Origin: Solanum dulcamara | Lineage: Eukaryota; Streptophyta; Magnoliopsida; Solanales; Solanaceae | Assembly (NCBI RefSeq): GCF_947179165.1 | Contig: NC_077238.1 | Location: 41,221,793-41,285,792 of the forward strand | Reading direction: 5' to 3' | Length of the DNA: 64,000 nucleotides | Shown: positions 1-10,651 of the stretch, in pieces | Numbering within the stretch: the stretch's first letter is position 1 | Layout: every line of letters starts with the position of its first letter | Made by a program: the position numbers and the translations under genes | Notes under the pieces: model-generated | Databases searched by the model: none | Seen by the model: only the letters and a program-made list of their open reading frames with translations | What the model was told of the DNA's origin: nothing

Positions 1-393
1 CGCTATGAGTCTCATCAATTAGGACTATGTCATCCGCAAAAACCATACACCATGGCACCTTACCTTGAATTTTTCGCGTCAATCCCCTCCTACTATCCTT
101 ACCCTGGTTTTGGCACCCTCATATATGTCCTTGATCACCCTAATGTATGCCACAAGTATACCTCTAGCCTCCAAACATCTCTATAGTATCTCTCATAGAA
201 CTTTGTCGTAAGTCTTTTCTAGATCAATGAATACCATATGTAAGTCCCTCTTCCTCTCTCTATACTGCTCCACCAGTCTCCTAATAAGATGTATGGCTTT
301 TGTAGTTGAGCATTCCGGCATAAATCCAAACTTTTCTAAAATAGACATGCCTCTCCTAACCCTCATCTCCACTATTTCTTCCCACACCTTCAT
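1..393 (-). pseudogene. LINE reverse transcriptase fragment with motif deletion
   Basis: The longest open piece (393-193) reads [19 protein letters not shown], then [15 protein letters not shown], which are RT palm motifs of plant L1 elements. A different frame at 58-1 reads VPWCMVFADDIVLIDETHS; the FADD catalytic motif lies at 40-29 and is intact. Between them, near 75-95, the text jumps from VRIVGGD to TRKIQGKVPW. The stretch that normally holds the GLHQGSALSPF motif is missing, so about 20 codons appear deleted. Stops and frameshifts make the product non-functional. Family assignment is from known L1 RT motifs. Confidence 0.88.
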
Positions 394-548
394 AGTATGG
401 CTTAGAAGCTTGATACCTCTATAGTTGTTGTACCTCTAGATATCCCCCTTCTTTTTATATAGAGGGATCATTACGCTCGACCTCTATTCTTCGGACATCG
501 TTTTCATCTTAAAGATGATATTAAATAACCTAGTCAGCCACTTCAAAC

Positions 549-1253
549 CTATTGAGCTCGCACTCTTCCAAAATTCCCAAGGAATCTCATCAGGTTTGGT
601 CGCTCTCCCCAGTGCATCTTATGCACAACACCCTTAACCTCTTCGACCATAATACTACTACAACACCCAAAATAGCGAAGCCTCCCTGTATGTTCCAAAT
701 CTTCCAACCCAATCTCTCTGTCCCCTTCTTCATTCAAGGGTTTATGGAAGTATGACTGCCATCTCTGTTTAATGAGGGTCTCTTCTACCAATACTTTTCC
801 ATGCTCATCCTTAATGCACTTCACTTGATCCACATCACTTTCCCTTATCTCTCGTGCCTTGGCTAGCTTGAAAAATTACCTATCCCCGCCTTTCTCTTCT
901 AGTTAAGCATAAAGGCATTCAAAAGCTACCATTTTTGACGTCGAGACTGCCGACTTTGCCTTTTTCCTCGCTATCTTACAAAGTTCCCCATTTTTCCACT
1001 TCTCCACCTCATCCTTGCTGTCTATCAGCTTTGCATATTCTATCTTCTTTGCTTCTACCTTCCCTTGTACTTCTGTATTCCACCACCAGTCCCCTCGGTG
1101 CCGGCCACGGCTACCTGTCGAGACTCCCAACACTTCCCTTTCTATAATCCTAATACAACTAGCTGTCCTATCCCACATAGTATTTGCATCCCCACTACTA
1201 TCCCAGGCCCCCTTATCCTTTAATTTCTCTCCCATCTCCAGGGCACTATCCAT
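549..1253 (-). pseudogene. LINE endonuclease-RT linker remnant
   Basis: Two open pieces on the minus strand (1253-903 and 833-549) are separated by a short broken stretch. They are charged and helical-looking (KWKNGELCKIARKKAKSA; VKCIKDEHGKVLVEE, TLIKQRWQSYFHKPLNEEG). The second matches the usual lead-in to the RT domain of plant L1 elements, which contains a W..YF..L.N motif. Its C-terminal part (FLGNFGRVRAQ) is frameshifted relative to the RT that follows. It sits between the endonuclease and RT remnants in the expected order. Confidence 0.75.
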
Positions 1254-1500
1254 GGTCAGACTCCTCTATCTGATCCTAGGTCGGTCATACCCGACCCTCA
1301 TCTTCTTCATCATCTTGATACCTAAATTCATCACCAAGAGCTTATGCCGGGTTATAAGGTTATCGATCAAAATAACCTTACAGTCTTTGCATAGACCTTT
1401 ATCATCCTTCCTAAGGAGTAAAAAATCTATTTGACTGTTAGCCACTCACTCTAGAAGGTTACCAAGTGGTCCTCTTTCTTTGGAAAACTCGAATTGGCTA

Positions 1501-2144
1501 TCACCAACCCAAAATTTCTTGCGAAATACAAAAGTAAAAATCCTCCTCCATTTCTATCCCAGAAGCCAAAGCCTCCATGCACATTATCATACCCTCCCTA
1601 AATAGACCCGATGTGCCCATTGAAACCCCTCCCATGAAAAGTTTCTCAGTAGGCGGTATGCCTCCCACTAACTCTTCCAAATCCTCCCAAAAGTGCCTCT
1701 TATCCTCCATGCATAAGCCCACTTATGGTGTATAAGCATTAATACTGTTCAACGTGATCTCTTCAACAACCACCTTTATCTACATCATCCTATTAGTGAC
1801 TCTCATAACCTCCACCACCTGATCCCTTAAATTACTGTCTACTAAAATGCCTAGCACATTCCTATACTTCGATCTACCATAGAACCAGAGCTTATACCCA
1901 TCTACCTCCTTAGCTTAGAACCTACCCATTTGGTCTCCTATACATAAGATATACTAATCTTCTTCTTCTTTAAAATATTAACTAGCTCTATGGATTTTTC
2001 CGTCAGCGTCCCAATATTCCAAGAACCTACTCTTAGTCTAGAGTCTCTTTTAATCCACTTACCCCTCCTTACCCTCATCCCCGTCCCTGTCTCTGAGCGA
2101 GAACATGACCCTAGTCTACCATCACTATCCAAATCCACAAACAT
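1501..2144 (-). pseudogene. LINE AP-type endonuclease remnant
   Basis: Translation from 2144 gives a basic N-terminal stretch and then LRVGSWNIGTLTEKSIELV, the first endonuclease motif with its metal-coordinating Asn. The frame stops at 1938-1940 (TAG replacing the usual Gln codon). The same frame then reads ETKWVGS, so the catalytic Glu at 1935-1937 survives next to the stop. A later frame gives DGYKLWFYGRS, and 1722-1501 reads EDKRHFWEDLEELVG and PPTEKLFMGG, further endonuclease motifs. It would have nicked chromosomal DNA for target-primed reverse transcription. It is broken by at least one stop and several frameshifts. Confidence 0.85.
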
Positions 2145-2160
2145 GCGTATGAATGAATAA

Positions 2161-2600
2161 AATATTTAAAAGTTTAATGTCAGCAAAATATAACTACAAT
2201 TATATGAGCAAAGAATAGATATGGAAAGATATGGGAACCGGAGGTACCAACTTCAATTGAAATAAATCTGGTTACCGTTGAAAAATATTGTTTACTAAAG
2301 CAATATTTTGTTGAGGAATTTCATCGAACACCTTCAAGAAACTGTCCACGGTGTAGACAAAAATGAGAAACAGAGCGAAATAAACAAGTGGATACACACA
2401 ATAGAGTGCAGATATGAAGATTCTACTATGACTGCTATAATTCAATGAGAAATCTGGTATCATCACTGTTGTCGACGTCCATCTCTGAAAGTCACAGTTG
2501 AAAAAATGAAAACAGAGATATTGCCGCAGTTCAACTCGACTATCTAATAATTTTGTATGCTTATATATGTAAATTGTAATAACTTAAATCATTTTTTTGT
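2161..2600. other. Unassigned AT-rich stretch with a short hydrophobic ORF
   Basis: This lies between the LINE 5' end and the first gypsy pol codons. On the minus strand 2466-2272 encodes 64 residues with one strongly hydrophobic segment (SALYCVYPLVYFALFLIFVY) that could span a membrane. I do not recognise it. A pyrimidine-rich stretch ending in TTTCAG precedes it on the minus strand near 2490, so a decayed exon is one reading; chance is another. No LTR ends or other retroelement motifs were seen here. Confidence 0.3.
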
Positions 2601-2976
2601 GACAGTAATAATTACTTGTTAGTTTGTTGTTTGATTGGCCCATTTGGGTGTTCGGCTAGTTGACGCCAAGGATGGTGGTGTTATTTTGCAAAATAGCTCA
2701 AAATTATATATTGTGGCGGGTGTTAAGGAAAATCAAGATAGTGATCCTACATTGATTGAGTTGAAGAAGGTCATTTCCAAAAAATCCATCGAGGATTTTT
2801 CCCCATGGGGGAGAGAATGATTTGAGATATCAGGGCCGATTATATATTCCCAATATTCATGGCTTGAGAGAGATGATATTGTCTGAGGCTTATAGCTTGT
2901 GATATTTTATTCATCCAGGTTGCATAAAGATATATCATGTTATGAGAGAAGTATGTTGGTGAAATGGCATAAAAAG
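2600..2976 (+). pseudogene. Element D RNase H-integrase linker and zinc-finger start
   Basis: From 2635 the frame reads LAHLGVRLVDAKDGGVILQN and then KENQDSDPTLIELKKVISKK, the conserved linker between RNase H and integrase in Tekay/Del gypsy elements. After a frameshift near 2800, pieces equivalent to RYQGRLYIPNIHGLRE and YFIHPG follow; the latter carries the first His of the HHCC zinc finger. The coding text stops at 2976, exactly where element E begins. Only about 370 bp of D remain on this side. Confidence 0.85.
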
Positions 2977-5246
2977 TGTAAGATGCTTGAAATTATAAAG
3001 TCAAAAAATGAAGAACAAAAGATGAATTTGCAGAAAAATGCAGCTTTCGCAGTAGATGGACTTCACGAGACCTATTATAAGCCATAAAGAGCACCACTAG
3101 CCATGAAAAGACATCGTGGTACAAGCCCTATTAATTGGGTTCCAGAGGTAAGGACCACAGAAGGGGGGAGGGGGGGCATGAGCTATGGTGCGTACCACAG
3201 GCGGGTATGGCTCCTATGGTGGACACCCCTACAGGCCTCTTGTAAGAGTAACTTCCTTGACCCATGTTAATGGACCATATTTTCCTCCATAAACCATAAA
3301 AGTTTCTGTAGAGGAGGTCCTAAAACCACCTCTGCAAACCCCAAGAATTCAAGTCCAAGGCAACCACGACAGAGGACAACCATAAACCGTGGTGCCCATA
3401 ACAAGCTATGGTAGGCAACCTTCCCAAAACTCTTTCATAAAAATCTCAAGTCCCTCACCACGGAGGGGACCAGGAACTTAAAGGTCCATGGTGATGGTCC
3501 ATCCTAAAATACAGATTCAATTTAATGAGGGTTATTTCAGTCTTTTTCCTATATTATTAATGAATATGGATGGTATAGGGACTACATTCCTAACTATTAA
3601 CTACCCTAAAGTCTTCTAATCCTCATATTATATCAATAATACCTAAATCAAACCCTTCTCTCCCATGTATTCTCTCAAGGTCTCCTTGAGAAATTCAAAA
3701 GGGTTATTCAAGGTCAAGCTTTCAATCTCTACAATTTAGGGCTCATCAAGGTCAAGGTATATGGGACTTCATCAATGGGTACGTTTCAGCCATGGAATCC
3801 CAAAGTTCTCTTCTCAATTCTTTTATGATTCCTTCAATTAAATACCCTAATTACATGATTTTCACTACGTCTTCTCAATTATAATATTCTTCAATGTTAT
3901 TAGTCCAATCATACATAATTCACATCATATTGCATGATGTCAAGTTGAATTTCAATGACCCATGATATATGCTAGTTTTAAGTTGATTTTAATATATGAT
4001 CATGATTTTATAGTTATATTCTATGAAATCTTTATGCTATAAGTTAAAGATGCTTTATACAAAGAAGTTAATGAATGATGATTCTATGATGTTTCAAGAA
4101 AAGTTAAAGATACGAAAAGTTAAGTCCCTAGAGATGTTTGTGATCCAAGATATATAATGATGGAAGGCCTAGACCCACATTGCACGAGTTATATGATAGA
4201 CCAACTAATCCTATTTGTTTATTATGATGATATTAGATGAGCTATTCTTATGATGTTTTTATAAAGATGGATTGATAGGTAGTTACTATCTTTCCCTATG
4301 ATCTTTATGATCAGGTTTTATGAGTTTCATTGGGATATTGACTAAGCAAAGAGAGGACTTATAGATAGGGTTTGGTCCGGTAACACAATTAGTTACCCAA
4401 GGGAATTTTAGTAGCAGCCTTTATTCTAAAACTATGTTGTCCGCGTAGGTTTACATATGTGATATAGTGAAGCTAATAGATCCACATAGCCTAGTTAAAG
4501 AGTTACTTAATGGAGTATGCCCTGACAAGATAGCTTCCCCTATCCCGATGCAGGAGTCATCAGATTCCATGTACTAGCTGGCATGGTCTTTTATTTCAGC
4601 TAAACGTCCTATCCCACACAGGTTTAGTTGCGTTATGAGTTCTTATGATGAGTATGAGATTCTTTTGATGTATTGATCAATGAAATAATTTTTTTTAATA
4701 TTTTTAGGTCTTCTCATGCTTTTAATGATATTGGTCTTGCATCCATGATTCATATTGATTATGTCTTATGTTTATTGTTCATGCATATTATCACATACAT
4801 AGTGCATTCCATGTACTAAGAAATACTTTTTTCCTACATTGTATCATAATTTAGGGACCAATAATCATGTTTATCCTCCTCTCCTTGTGGCTAGAGTTTA
4901 CTATTAGCTTCTTATTGGTGTGTCCTCATAGTTTGAGGGCATGACATTTATTTCTCATTTGAAAACTATAATTCATTACTTTTATGTTGTCTATTCGGTG
5001 AGCTGGGGGATTGTCTCACTCCCCAATAATGTATTAGAAGGATGTTAGATAGTGAGAGTCTATGTTGTATCTTATTTTCTGCATTTGAGACTTATATCCC
5101 ATTTAAGATTTTGTTGTCATATTTTGATTTAGTTAATCACTTATTACCTTGTGTATGCTCATAAATTTTATGCTAAGAGGCTTGGTTAGAGTCCTTCAAG
5201 ATTCTTATCATCGTGTCACAACTAGACCCTAGGTTGGGTCATGAAA
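2977..5246 (+). repeat. Element E 5' LTR
   Basis: It begins TGTAAGATGC and ends GGGTCATGAAA, where the expected terminal ACA has mutated. It aligns throughout with 21407-23675. The first 550 bp (U3) contain many variants of CCATGGT/ACCGTGGT, some as inverted pairs, and a G-rich stretch near 3159-3177. The downstream part is AT-rich with no coding. Confidence 0.92.
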
Positions 5247-5250
5247 AACT

Positions 5251-5263
5251 TGGTATTAAAGCA
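5251..5263 (+). other. Element E primer-binding site
   Basis: TGGTATTAAAGCA lies 4 bp after the 5' LTR. It matches the initiator Met-tRNA 3' end complement (TGGTATCAGAGCA) except for two changed bases. Confidence 0.85.
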
Positions 5264-5462
5264 CAAGGTTCAAGTGTCCTAGGGAGTCTAACATGTCACA
5301 TCAAGTAGAGTCTTATTTATTAGTGTGAAGCACACCACATCTATGAATATGAGTCTATAAGGCATCTTATGAAATACTTCACTTTTTCATGATCTTATCA
5401 TACTATGTAGTTGAACTTTAAGTTTTCCTCCTCTAATGCTTTCTCTTTGTGATTATAGAATC
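5264..5462 (+). other. Element E leader (5' UTR)
   Basis: Non-coding leader between PBS and gag. It contains AAGTAGAGTCTTATTTATTA and CACCACATCTATGAATATG, close relatives of the leader motifs in all family A elements (for example 11210-11260 and 54895-54940). These blocks may be packaging or dimerisation signals (inference). Confidence 0.6.
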
Positions 5463-5540
5463 ATGCCTCCATGAAGAACTCCCATTCGAAGAAATGTTGA
5501 AGAGGAACCACAAGCTTCAAATGCTACCAATTTATCCATG
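5463..5540 (+). pseudogene. Element E gag N-terminus remnant
   Basis: From ATG 5463 the frame reads MPP, a TGA stop, then RTPIRRNVEEEPQASNAT, the typical Pro/Arg-rich start of Tekay-type gag (MPPRR-like). Recognisable gag ends near 5540; capsid and zinc-knuckle regions are absent until the protease lead-in at 6526. The stop at codon 4 alone would silence it. Confidence 0.75.
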
Positions 5541-6525
5541 GATAAGGATGATGCTATAGAAGCCCTAAGAAGACAAACATTAAGGTCTCAAGAAAAGGAG
5601 TTACAAGTCAAGATTGTTGGGCTTCAATTGGAATTCATGGAGATACTTATGATGGAAGAAAAGCCCAAGAATGAGTCCAAGAATTACTATGAAGAATGGA
5701 CTAAGTGCTACACATATTTTACTATTCAAGTTCAAGTCCAAATGGAAGAAGATATGGCCCACATGGGGCTGAATTTTTGCCCCAAAAAAGGAGCTTAAAA
5801 TCCTTACCCAGAAAGGAGTTTGGTCCATGTTGGAAAAATTTTCTTATTTGGAACTTTTCCTTATATCATTAGGGAAGAATTTTTTGTATTATTTTTACAT
5901 GGTTTCCTAGTTTAAAGTTTCCTTGTTTAAAAGTTTTTTAGTTCAAGAGTTTCCTGGTTTAAAAAGTTTTCTAGTTATTATTTCCATAAAAGTAGGATTT
6001 AAATTTCATTCTATTTGGGATAGGTTTTCCCTATATATAGTGGTGAATTTCATTATTTTTTAGAAAACATGATGATTAATATTATTTGAGAGGTTTCTCT
6101 TCTTCTTGAATGGATTAACGGATAGTTGAATCTGGGATCATTGATAAGGGTTAGTAAAGCATACACTCATAGACGAACCAAGTTGCATTGTGAACTTCAC
6201 TTATTTGCTATATCAAGGACTTAGGTGAAATTAACTTACCGATCTACATGTAATACACTAGGAAATGATTACTAATAAAAAAGGTCTACTTAGTTAAGGA
6301 TTTATGGGGAACACATCAAGTCCTAGTTTCACTTCATATTGATTTAAACCACATTGAACCATTACTTTGTTAGTTGATGCTTGTTATTTGATTTGTTAAT
6401 TAGTTTTTATAAAAATGCAACCATATTCTTCGTGCGATCGACCCTGACCTTTGTTAAGTTATATATTTGAGCAAAGATAACTTTATACTTTTTAGGTAGG
6501 TTAATATGAGTATATCAATTATCCG
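5541..6525 (+). other. Unclassified sequence replacing most of element E gag
   Basis: The stretch does not read as gypsy gag. 5538-5798 is open (MDKDDAIEALRRQTLRSQEK, Lys/Glu-rich), followed by very AT-rich non-coding DNA. A candidate LTR-like start, TGTTGGAAAAATTTTC, sits at 5828, and ATCGACCCTGACCTTTG near 6438 resembles the end region of some other plant LTRs. This could be a truncated foreign LTR element or LTR that entered gag. No target duplication was found, so the identity is open. Confidence 0.35.
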
Positions 6526-7074
6526 AATCAGCGTGCTACTACTTCGGGTGGTGGTCAATGCCAAAACAAATTTTATGCCCTTCAGAATCATCAGGAATTA
6601 GAGGATACCCCGGATATTGGGACTGGTTTATTGAAAGTCTTTGACTTTGATTTTTATGCATTATTAGATACGGGTGCTACTCTATAATATTTTCTTCCTT
6701 ATCTTGTTATAAGATTCATTATAAGTCTCGAGATCTTGTTAGGGCTTTTTCCACTCTATAGAAATTGTCTAGTTTTAGTTTTTCTTAAACTCACCTCCAT
6801 TAGCAGAGCTTGATATGACCAATTTTGATGTTATTCTTTGCATGGATTGGATTCATGCATATTATTCCTCTATATGTTGTACAAACCGTGTGGTTAATTT
6901 TCATTTTCCTAATGAGTCAGTCCTATAATGGAAAGGTAGTAATTTTGTTTTTAAGGGTAAATTGATCTCATGCCTTAAAGCTTAGAAAATGATTTCCAAA
7001 TGTTGCACTTATTAGCTAGTTTGGGTTGGAGATACTAATTCTGAAACTCCTACTATTGAATCAGTTTCAGTTGT
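6526..7074 (+). pseudogene. Element E gag-pol junction and aspartic protease remnant
   Basis: The frame from 6526 reads NQRATTSGGGQCQNKFYALQ (spacer before protease), then TGLLKVFDFDFYALLDTGAT. DTGA at 6667-6678 is the active-site motif of retropepsin, which would cleave the polyprotein; it is intact but followed directly by a stop (6682-6684). Later blocks match the rest of the protease and linker (TNFDVILCMDWIHAYYSS, near 6815-6870). Multiple stops make it inactive. Confidence 0.87.
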
Positions 7075-7883
7075 TAATAAGTTTTCAAAAGTTTTACCCG
7101 ATGATCTCCCAGGTATTCCTCCCGAAAGGGAAATAGACTTCAATATTGATCTCTTCCAGATACTCGGTCTATCTCTATTCCTCCTTACCACATGGTTCCA
7201 ATGGAATTGAATGAGTTACAGGTTCAGTTAAAGGATTTGCTAGATAAGTGTTTCATTAGACCGAGTATCTCTCCATGGGGTGCTCCAGTTTTCTTCGTCA
7301 GAAAGAAAGATGGTTCTCTTCGTATATGTATTGATTATCGGCAATTGAACAAGGTCACAATGAAGAATAAGTATTTCATCCCAAGGATTGATAACTTGTT
7401 CAATCAAGTTCAAGGAGAGAGATACTTTTCAAAGATTGATTATCAATCCGGTTATCATTAACTTCGAGTAAGGGAATGTGACATTTTGAAGACAACCTTT
7501 AGAACTCGGTATGGTAAATTTGAATTCTTGGTAATGTCTTTTGGACTAAAGAATGCCCCCATAGATTTTATGGATTTGATGAACAAGGTGTTCAAGCAAT
7601 ACTTGAATATGTTTTTGATTGTCTTCATTAATGATATTTTGATCTACTCATGGAGTGAGGAAGAGCTGTCCAAACATTTGAGGATTGTATTATAAATTCT
7701 CAGGGACTGTGTTGTATGCAAAATTTATCAAATGTGAATTTAAGTTAACGTCAGTTACTTTCCTTGGTCACATTATTTTCGGAGAAGAAATTATGGTTGA
7801 TCCAGAGAAGATCAAGGCGATTAAGAATTGTCCTAGGCCGTTGTCCCCTTTCGATATAGAAATTTCTTAGGATTAGCCAGTTA
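7075..7883 (+). pseudogene. Element E reverse transcriptase, cut by A1
   Basis: Starts with FSKVLPDDLPGIPPEREIDF, then a 1-nt deletion near 7156. From 7192 comes a long open piece: [60 protein letters not shown], up to SGYH and a TAA (7459-7461) in place of Gln. 7486-7695 continues [19 protein letters not shown]. The catalytic YVDD-type motif reads FIND at 7624-7635: the first Asp is Asn (AAT at 7630-7632). 7685-7870 gives CEFKLTSVTFLGHI and VDPEKIKAIKNCPRP. The text ends in LGLASYY where A1 enters, and resumes at 16113. Confidence 0.93.
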
Positions 7884-8270
7884 CTATATGTTACACCCCG
7901 TACTTTGGTACCTTAGAAGGCTTCTTAAGCTTCTCAAGTTTCTGGGAAGGCTCTTAAGTTTCTTAAAAGTCGTTATGTGAGTCGGATAGTTAATAATGCT
8001 ATCAAATAACTCAAAGGAAAGGAGAACGAAATGCTTCATAATAAGGAAGATTGGAAATAAGGTTATAAAAATTTGAAAGGACTTGGAGGCCGAGAAATGA
8101 GTCGTAGCACTCGATTGACTCGCGTAAGCTACCAACTTAGAGGTCTTACTTACTTAAGCTACTCGAGTGCGTGTTGAGACTAAGTCGTAAGGAATACATA
8201 GGCTCTTAAAGTGCGACAAAATTACGAACCCACGGAAGAGAAATAAGGAAACGACACAGCGAAAGCGAAG

Positions 8271-8308
8271 CAAGTAGGTGACAAGCAAGCAGGTGACTCA
8301 CCTACTTG
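8271..8308. promoter_or_regulatory. U3 inverted repeat of A1
   Basis: CAAGTAGGTGA (8271-8281) and TCACCTACTTG (8298-8308) are perfect 11-bp arms around a 16-nt loop. Related palindromes sit at the same U3 place in B, C and A3. The role is unknown; cruciform, hairpin RNA or a dimeric protein site are options. Confidence 0.7.
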
Positions 8309-8323
8309 AGGTGGACCCCCACA

Positions 8324-8410
8324 TGCCACGTGGCAGCACATGAGTGGCCGCATAGTGTGAGGTGGCACCCTAGGGGGCTGCCACGTGTCACCCCTAGGGG
8401 CTGCCACGTT
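8324..8410 (+). promoter_or_regulatory. G-box (CACGTG) cluster upstream of LTR TATA box
   Basis: TGCCACGTGGCA (8324-8335) is a perfect 12-bp palindrome; a second CACGTG lies at 8382-8387 and a third, partial copy (GCCACGTTT) near 8403. ACGT-core sites bind plant bZIP/bHLH factors, including ABA and light regulators. They lie 20-105 bp upstream of the TATA box, so they plausibly control LTR transcription (inference). Confidence 0.6.
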
Positions 8411-8428
8411 TCACCCTCTTAAAAAGGG

Positions 8429-8436
8429 TATATATA
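8429..8436 (+). promoter_or_regulatory. TATA box of A1 5' LTR
   Basis: TATATATA within GGGTATATATACATG; the same sequence lies at 13387-13394 in the 3' LTR. It is the strongest core-promoter candidate in the LTR and would place the U3/R border about 30 bp downstream. Confidence 0.6.
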
Positions 8437-10038
8437 CATGTAAAGATGACTAATCTCTCATCTTTGATTCATTTGAGACTTGGAAAAGTTAGGAGCAAGC
8501 TTGAAAGAAATAGAGAGAGCTACGGCAGCAACCAAATAAGGTAAGCCCTCCGTTTTCTATTCGGGAATTAATTATTCAAGGTATACCGCAACTTAATAAC
8601 GGTGTTTGACCATATAAAAATTTATCATTGGGGCAACGAGGAGGTTTTTGTTCTTGTTAAGAAACCCGTTTTTGAATAGGACTGTTGTTAGTAATACGAG
8701 TATAACTCCTTCTGTACGGCTTAGTTTCGGGTGATTCGATATGTTTTGGAAATCTATTTCATAGGGATACAACTTTCATGTAGCGCTACAACCCAGTTTT
8801 GCTTTTACCTACTCCAAAAATGGTGGTGAAGCTTGGGGGAGCTGCTGCCCAGATTGTGCTTTGGAAATCCTACACGGACAGCTGTGAGTATTTTGGGCAT
8901 ATATTTCCGTACAAAATTTCTGTAGGGGTAATTCAAAATTGTTTGCGACCTTGATACACATGTCTATAACTTTCATTGAGGCCACAAATCCTGTTTCCCT
9001 CAATTACCCCTCCGAAACTAAGAGACAATATAAGACAATAGGCTGTCCAGATTTCGCGTTTTGATAGTTTTGGCGAGTTTGACAAGTTTAACGTAAGGTA
9101 AGGCCTTTACTTTTAAATTGGGGTTTATGGTATTGTTATATAGGGTATTGTACGTTGTTTAAGTGGCTGGAAATGTGAAAATATGATAAATATGCTTGAC
9201 GTCAAAAATAAACTAAATTGGAGTCGCTACAAGTGAATTGTCGTCGAAATAAAGTGTCGTTCTTGTGAGTTGTTGCTGTAGGGGTGTAATGTGTTGTTGC
9301 AGTGACTAAATACATTCTAATGTGGTTTAGGGTGCTTCTGGTTGAATCCACATGACCCCTCATTGCGTATAATGAAAGGCATTACAAAATAAAGGCTAGA
9401 CGCCCTATTGTCCTACCGTATTTTTGAATAAGTCGTTTGGAGTTTATGTTGTATATTGTTGGTGTGAATTGCTGCAGGTTGTTGTGGTTGGTTGGATGTA
9501 GGTCTTAGGGATCTAATTGGAAATTTGGATAGGGCACATTATAGGGGAGGTGCTGCCCAATTTTCGTCGACGCCTTAGCGAATAACAGAACTAGTCGGGG
9601 AAACAACTAAGGAAATAGATTCCATTAATACTAAGATGTAACCTAGGGTGCTAGAAAGTAAAAGGGTTTGATATTCATACTACTTTCATATTGAATAGGT
9701 TCAAAGGATGGCGAGACAAGCAGGATAAGGAATAATTCAGACAAGGTATGTAAAGCTTTCTCTTGGCATGTTTTGGTATAAGTTCGTACAACTATCTTTC
9801 TTTCCTTTTGGCAATGTTTAGCCTTAAGTGAATTGTATATGAAGTGCGGGGATAATTTCATTCCCAGAATTCCGAGTACGCCTCATAACCCCTATCCACT
9901 GTTCAGTATTAGAGTTTCTGTGAAGATTAAGTATTGCCTAGTAGGGCTTCTATGTGTCAGAATATAATGTATGGGAAGCTATCTTTCATTCCCAGTGAGA
10001 TGTATTTGATACGAAAATGTGATTACGATTCCATAGTT

Positions 10039-10510
10039 GTTCACCGAGCCCCAAGAAGGGCCGGATACAAAATATTATATAAAGATCACCTGAAGGAAAG
10101 TACAGACTATATAGAGCTTATTCTCTTTCTTCTTTTGGCATATCTTAGCTATAAGTTAAACATGATACGATCTCTGAGGTAATGATCTAGCTTGCATATG
10201 GTTACTTACTACTCTGCTTGTGCATATGGTTTACACATCTTTACTGAGTCCCATAGAGGGCCGGGTACGACCGAAGTCCCAAAAAGGGGCCAGGTAGGAT
10301 ATAAGATGATATAAAAATTCACCGAGTCCCAACAAGGGTCAGGTATGACCGAGCCCCACCAAGGGCCGAGTATGCTATGTGAATGCAATGATAAGATGAC
10401 ATGATTGCAGACCCAGTCTCATTAATGGGCCGGTTATGGTATATTTATGCTTATGATGACATAAAGATAAATTTGTAACACCGAGTCCCCGAGCGGGCCA
10501 GATACGGTAT
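10039..10510 (+). repeat. Degenerate GAGTCCC...GGGCCGG motif array in A1 LTR
   Basis: About six to seven dispersed units of the form (C)ACCGAGTCCC, 4-8 nt, GGGCCGGGTAYG occur near 10042, 10246, 10270, 10323, 10348, 10410 and 10483. CCC/GGG pairing lets each form a small stem. Equivalent arrays occur in the 3' LTR and in A2, A3, B and C LTRs. Confidence 0.7.
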
Positions 10511-10651
10511 GTGATAGTGGTATACATGACTTTATTTTGTAAGGTGCAGGTATAGTACCCTATTAAATGTTATACTTGGTTTCCTACATCCTTGGTTCGG
10601 TTGTTATCTCAGTTATGTTATGCTTATATACTCAGTACATATATCGTACTG

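Larger units (their letters stand above)
1..2160 (-). mobile_element. L1-type LINE retrotransposon, 5' half, degenerate
   Basis: On the minus strand this region carries, in order, an AP-endonuclease start (near 2144-1938), more endonuclease (1722-1501), the endonuclease-RT linker (1253-549) and reverse transcriptase (393-1). The order and motifs match the single long pol ORF of plant L1-type LINEs, which nick the target and reverse-transcribe their mRNA in place. The window edge cuts it just after the RT active site. Frames change several times and internal stops occur, so it is a dead copy. No 5' target duplication was identified; the 5' boundary near 2150-2160 is approximate. Confidence 0.9.

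Noticed and set aside
7884..8135. Minus-strand ORF starting MVAYASQSS, similar to 12809-13093 and to ORFs in other LTRs (23977, 31037 inverted, 37935, 61555)
   Set aside because: Its presence in every family A LTR comes from shared LTR text; frames are not kept open across copies and it runs antisense to the element.
8222..8407. Repeated ORF starting MAAPRGDTWQ, found in both A1 LTRs (also 13180-13365)
   Set aside because: It lies across the U3 palindromes and G-boxes, is present only because the LTR is duplicated, and has no known domain; a shadow of regulatory DNA.
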